Positions 4,841 through 5,009 of a stretch of 5,009 nt of DNA are shown one piece after another. Made by a program: the position numbers and the translations under genes. Numbering within the stretch: the stretch's first letter is position 1; each line of letters begins with the position of its first letter. Source of the DNA: Gemmatimonadota bacterium (GTDB lineage Bacteria; Gemmatimonadota; Gemmatimonadetes; Gemmatimonadales; GWC2-71-9); the NCBI GenBank assembly GCA_003220985.1, contig QHTY01000010.1, positions 1-5,009 of the forward strand, read 5' to 3'. The notes under the pieces are model-generated. The model was not told where the DNA came from. It searched no databases and saw only the letters and a list, made by a program, of their open reading frames with translations.

Positions 4841-5009
4841 ATGACCTCGTATTGCAGCTTTGTCCGGCCGTGGTTGATCCCGCTCGTGCTGCTCGCCTGG
4901 GGCTGCGGCGACCCATCAGCCGTCGACGCTGATCCGCCGACGCCCGCCCTGCGGGCGGCCATGGCGAAACCGTCGTCAGGCGGCCTGGTCTCGTGCAGCT
5001 CGCTCCCCT
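4841..5009 (+). CDS. ZU5-like domain lipoprotein, paralog 3 of 3 (3' partial)
   Basis: 56 residues are visible before the window ends. The N-terminus MTSYCSFVRPWLIPLVLLAW is followed by GCGDP, with a lipobox Cys at 22, close to the TSSCTDP and LSCRDA of the two preceding genes. A 25-residue linker rich in Pro and Ala leads to GGLVSCSSLP, which aligns with the GDSLVSCRPLP that immediately precedes YDSVT in paralog 1. The start is supported by the AGGAG at 4831. The rest of the ZU5-like domain is expected beyond base 5009. Cys 5, inside the n-region, is unusual and absent from the paralogs. Confidence 0.85.
   Translation, partial: MTSYCSFVRPWLIPLVLLAWGCGDPSAVDADPPTPALRAAMAKPSSGGLVSCSSLP

Noticed and set aside
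1..5009. CRISPR array, insertion sequence, tRNA or rRNA
   Set aside because: No short regular repeats with spacers, no transposase-like frame or terminal inverted repeats, and no cloverleaf or rRNA-like stretch were seen by eye.

Overview
The window is GC-rich and tightly packed, with every supported gene on the + strand. The G/C-heavy third positions and the tandem short lipoproteins ending in HFSxYAVAW suggest a soil- or sediment-type bacterium, most likely Gemmatimonadota or a relative. That assignment comes from pattern recognition only; no marker gene is present. LAYOUT. (1) 2-1237: 3' part of a sigma-54-dependent activator (receiver-like remnant, AAA+ domain, Fis-type helix-turn-helix). 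(2) 1243-1261: a perfect 7-bp dyad in the short gap after it. (3) 1287-2921: a complete family 5 solute-binding lipoprotein (peptide/nickel/oligopeptide type) with no permease or ATPase genes beside it. (4) 2922-3077: a non-coding gap. (5) 3078-3551: a small TPR-like helical protein. (6) 3552-3635: a second short gap. (7) 3636-5009: three consecutive paralogous ZU5-like lipoproteins, the third cut by the window edge. REGULATION. The most interesting structure is a diverged direct repeat of about 130 bp, with copies at 2937-3067 and 3455-3584. One lies before the TPR-like gene and the other before the lipoprotein array. Both end in a -24/-12-like element: TGGAACG-N4-CTGC in copy B and CGGAACG-N4-CTGC in copy A, each with the required GG-N10-GC spacing. 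Both also carry a 7+5+7 or 8+5+8 inverted repeat (GGGTC/GACCC core) centred about 108 bp upstream of the start site this predicts. That is the usual arrangement of an enhancer site plus sigma-54 promoter, and a sigma-54 activator is encoded about 2 kb upstream. My reading is that this activator may switch on the TPR-like gene and the lipoprotein array through two duplicated promoter modules. The activator's receiver appears to lack the phospho-acceptor Asp and the conserved Lys, so its input signal may not be ordinary phosphorylation. The product functions, beyond being envelope-anchored beta-domain lipoproteins, are unknown.
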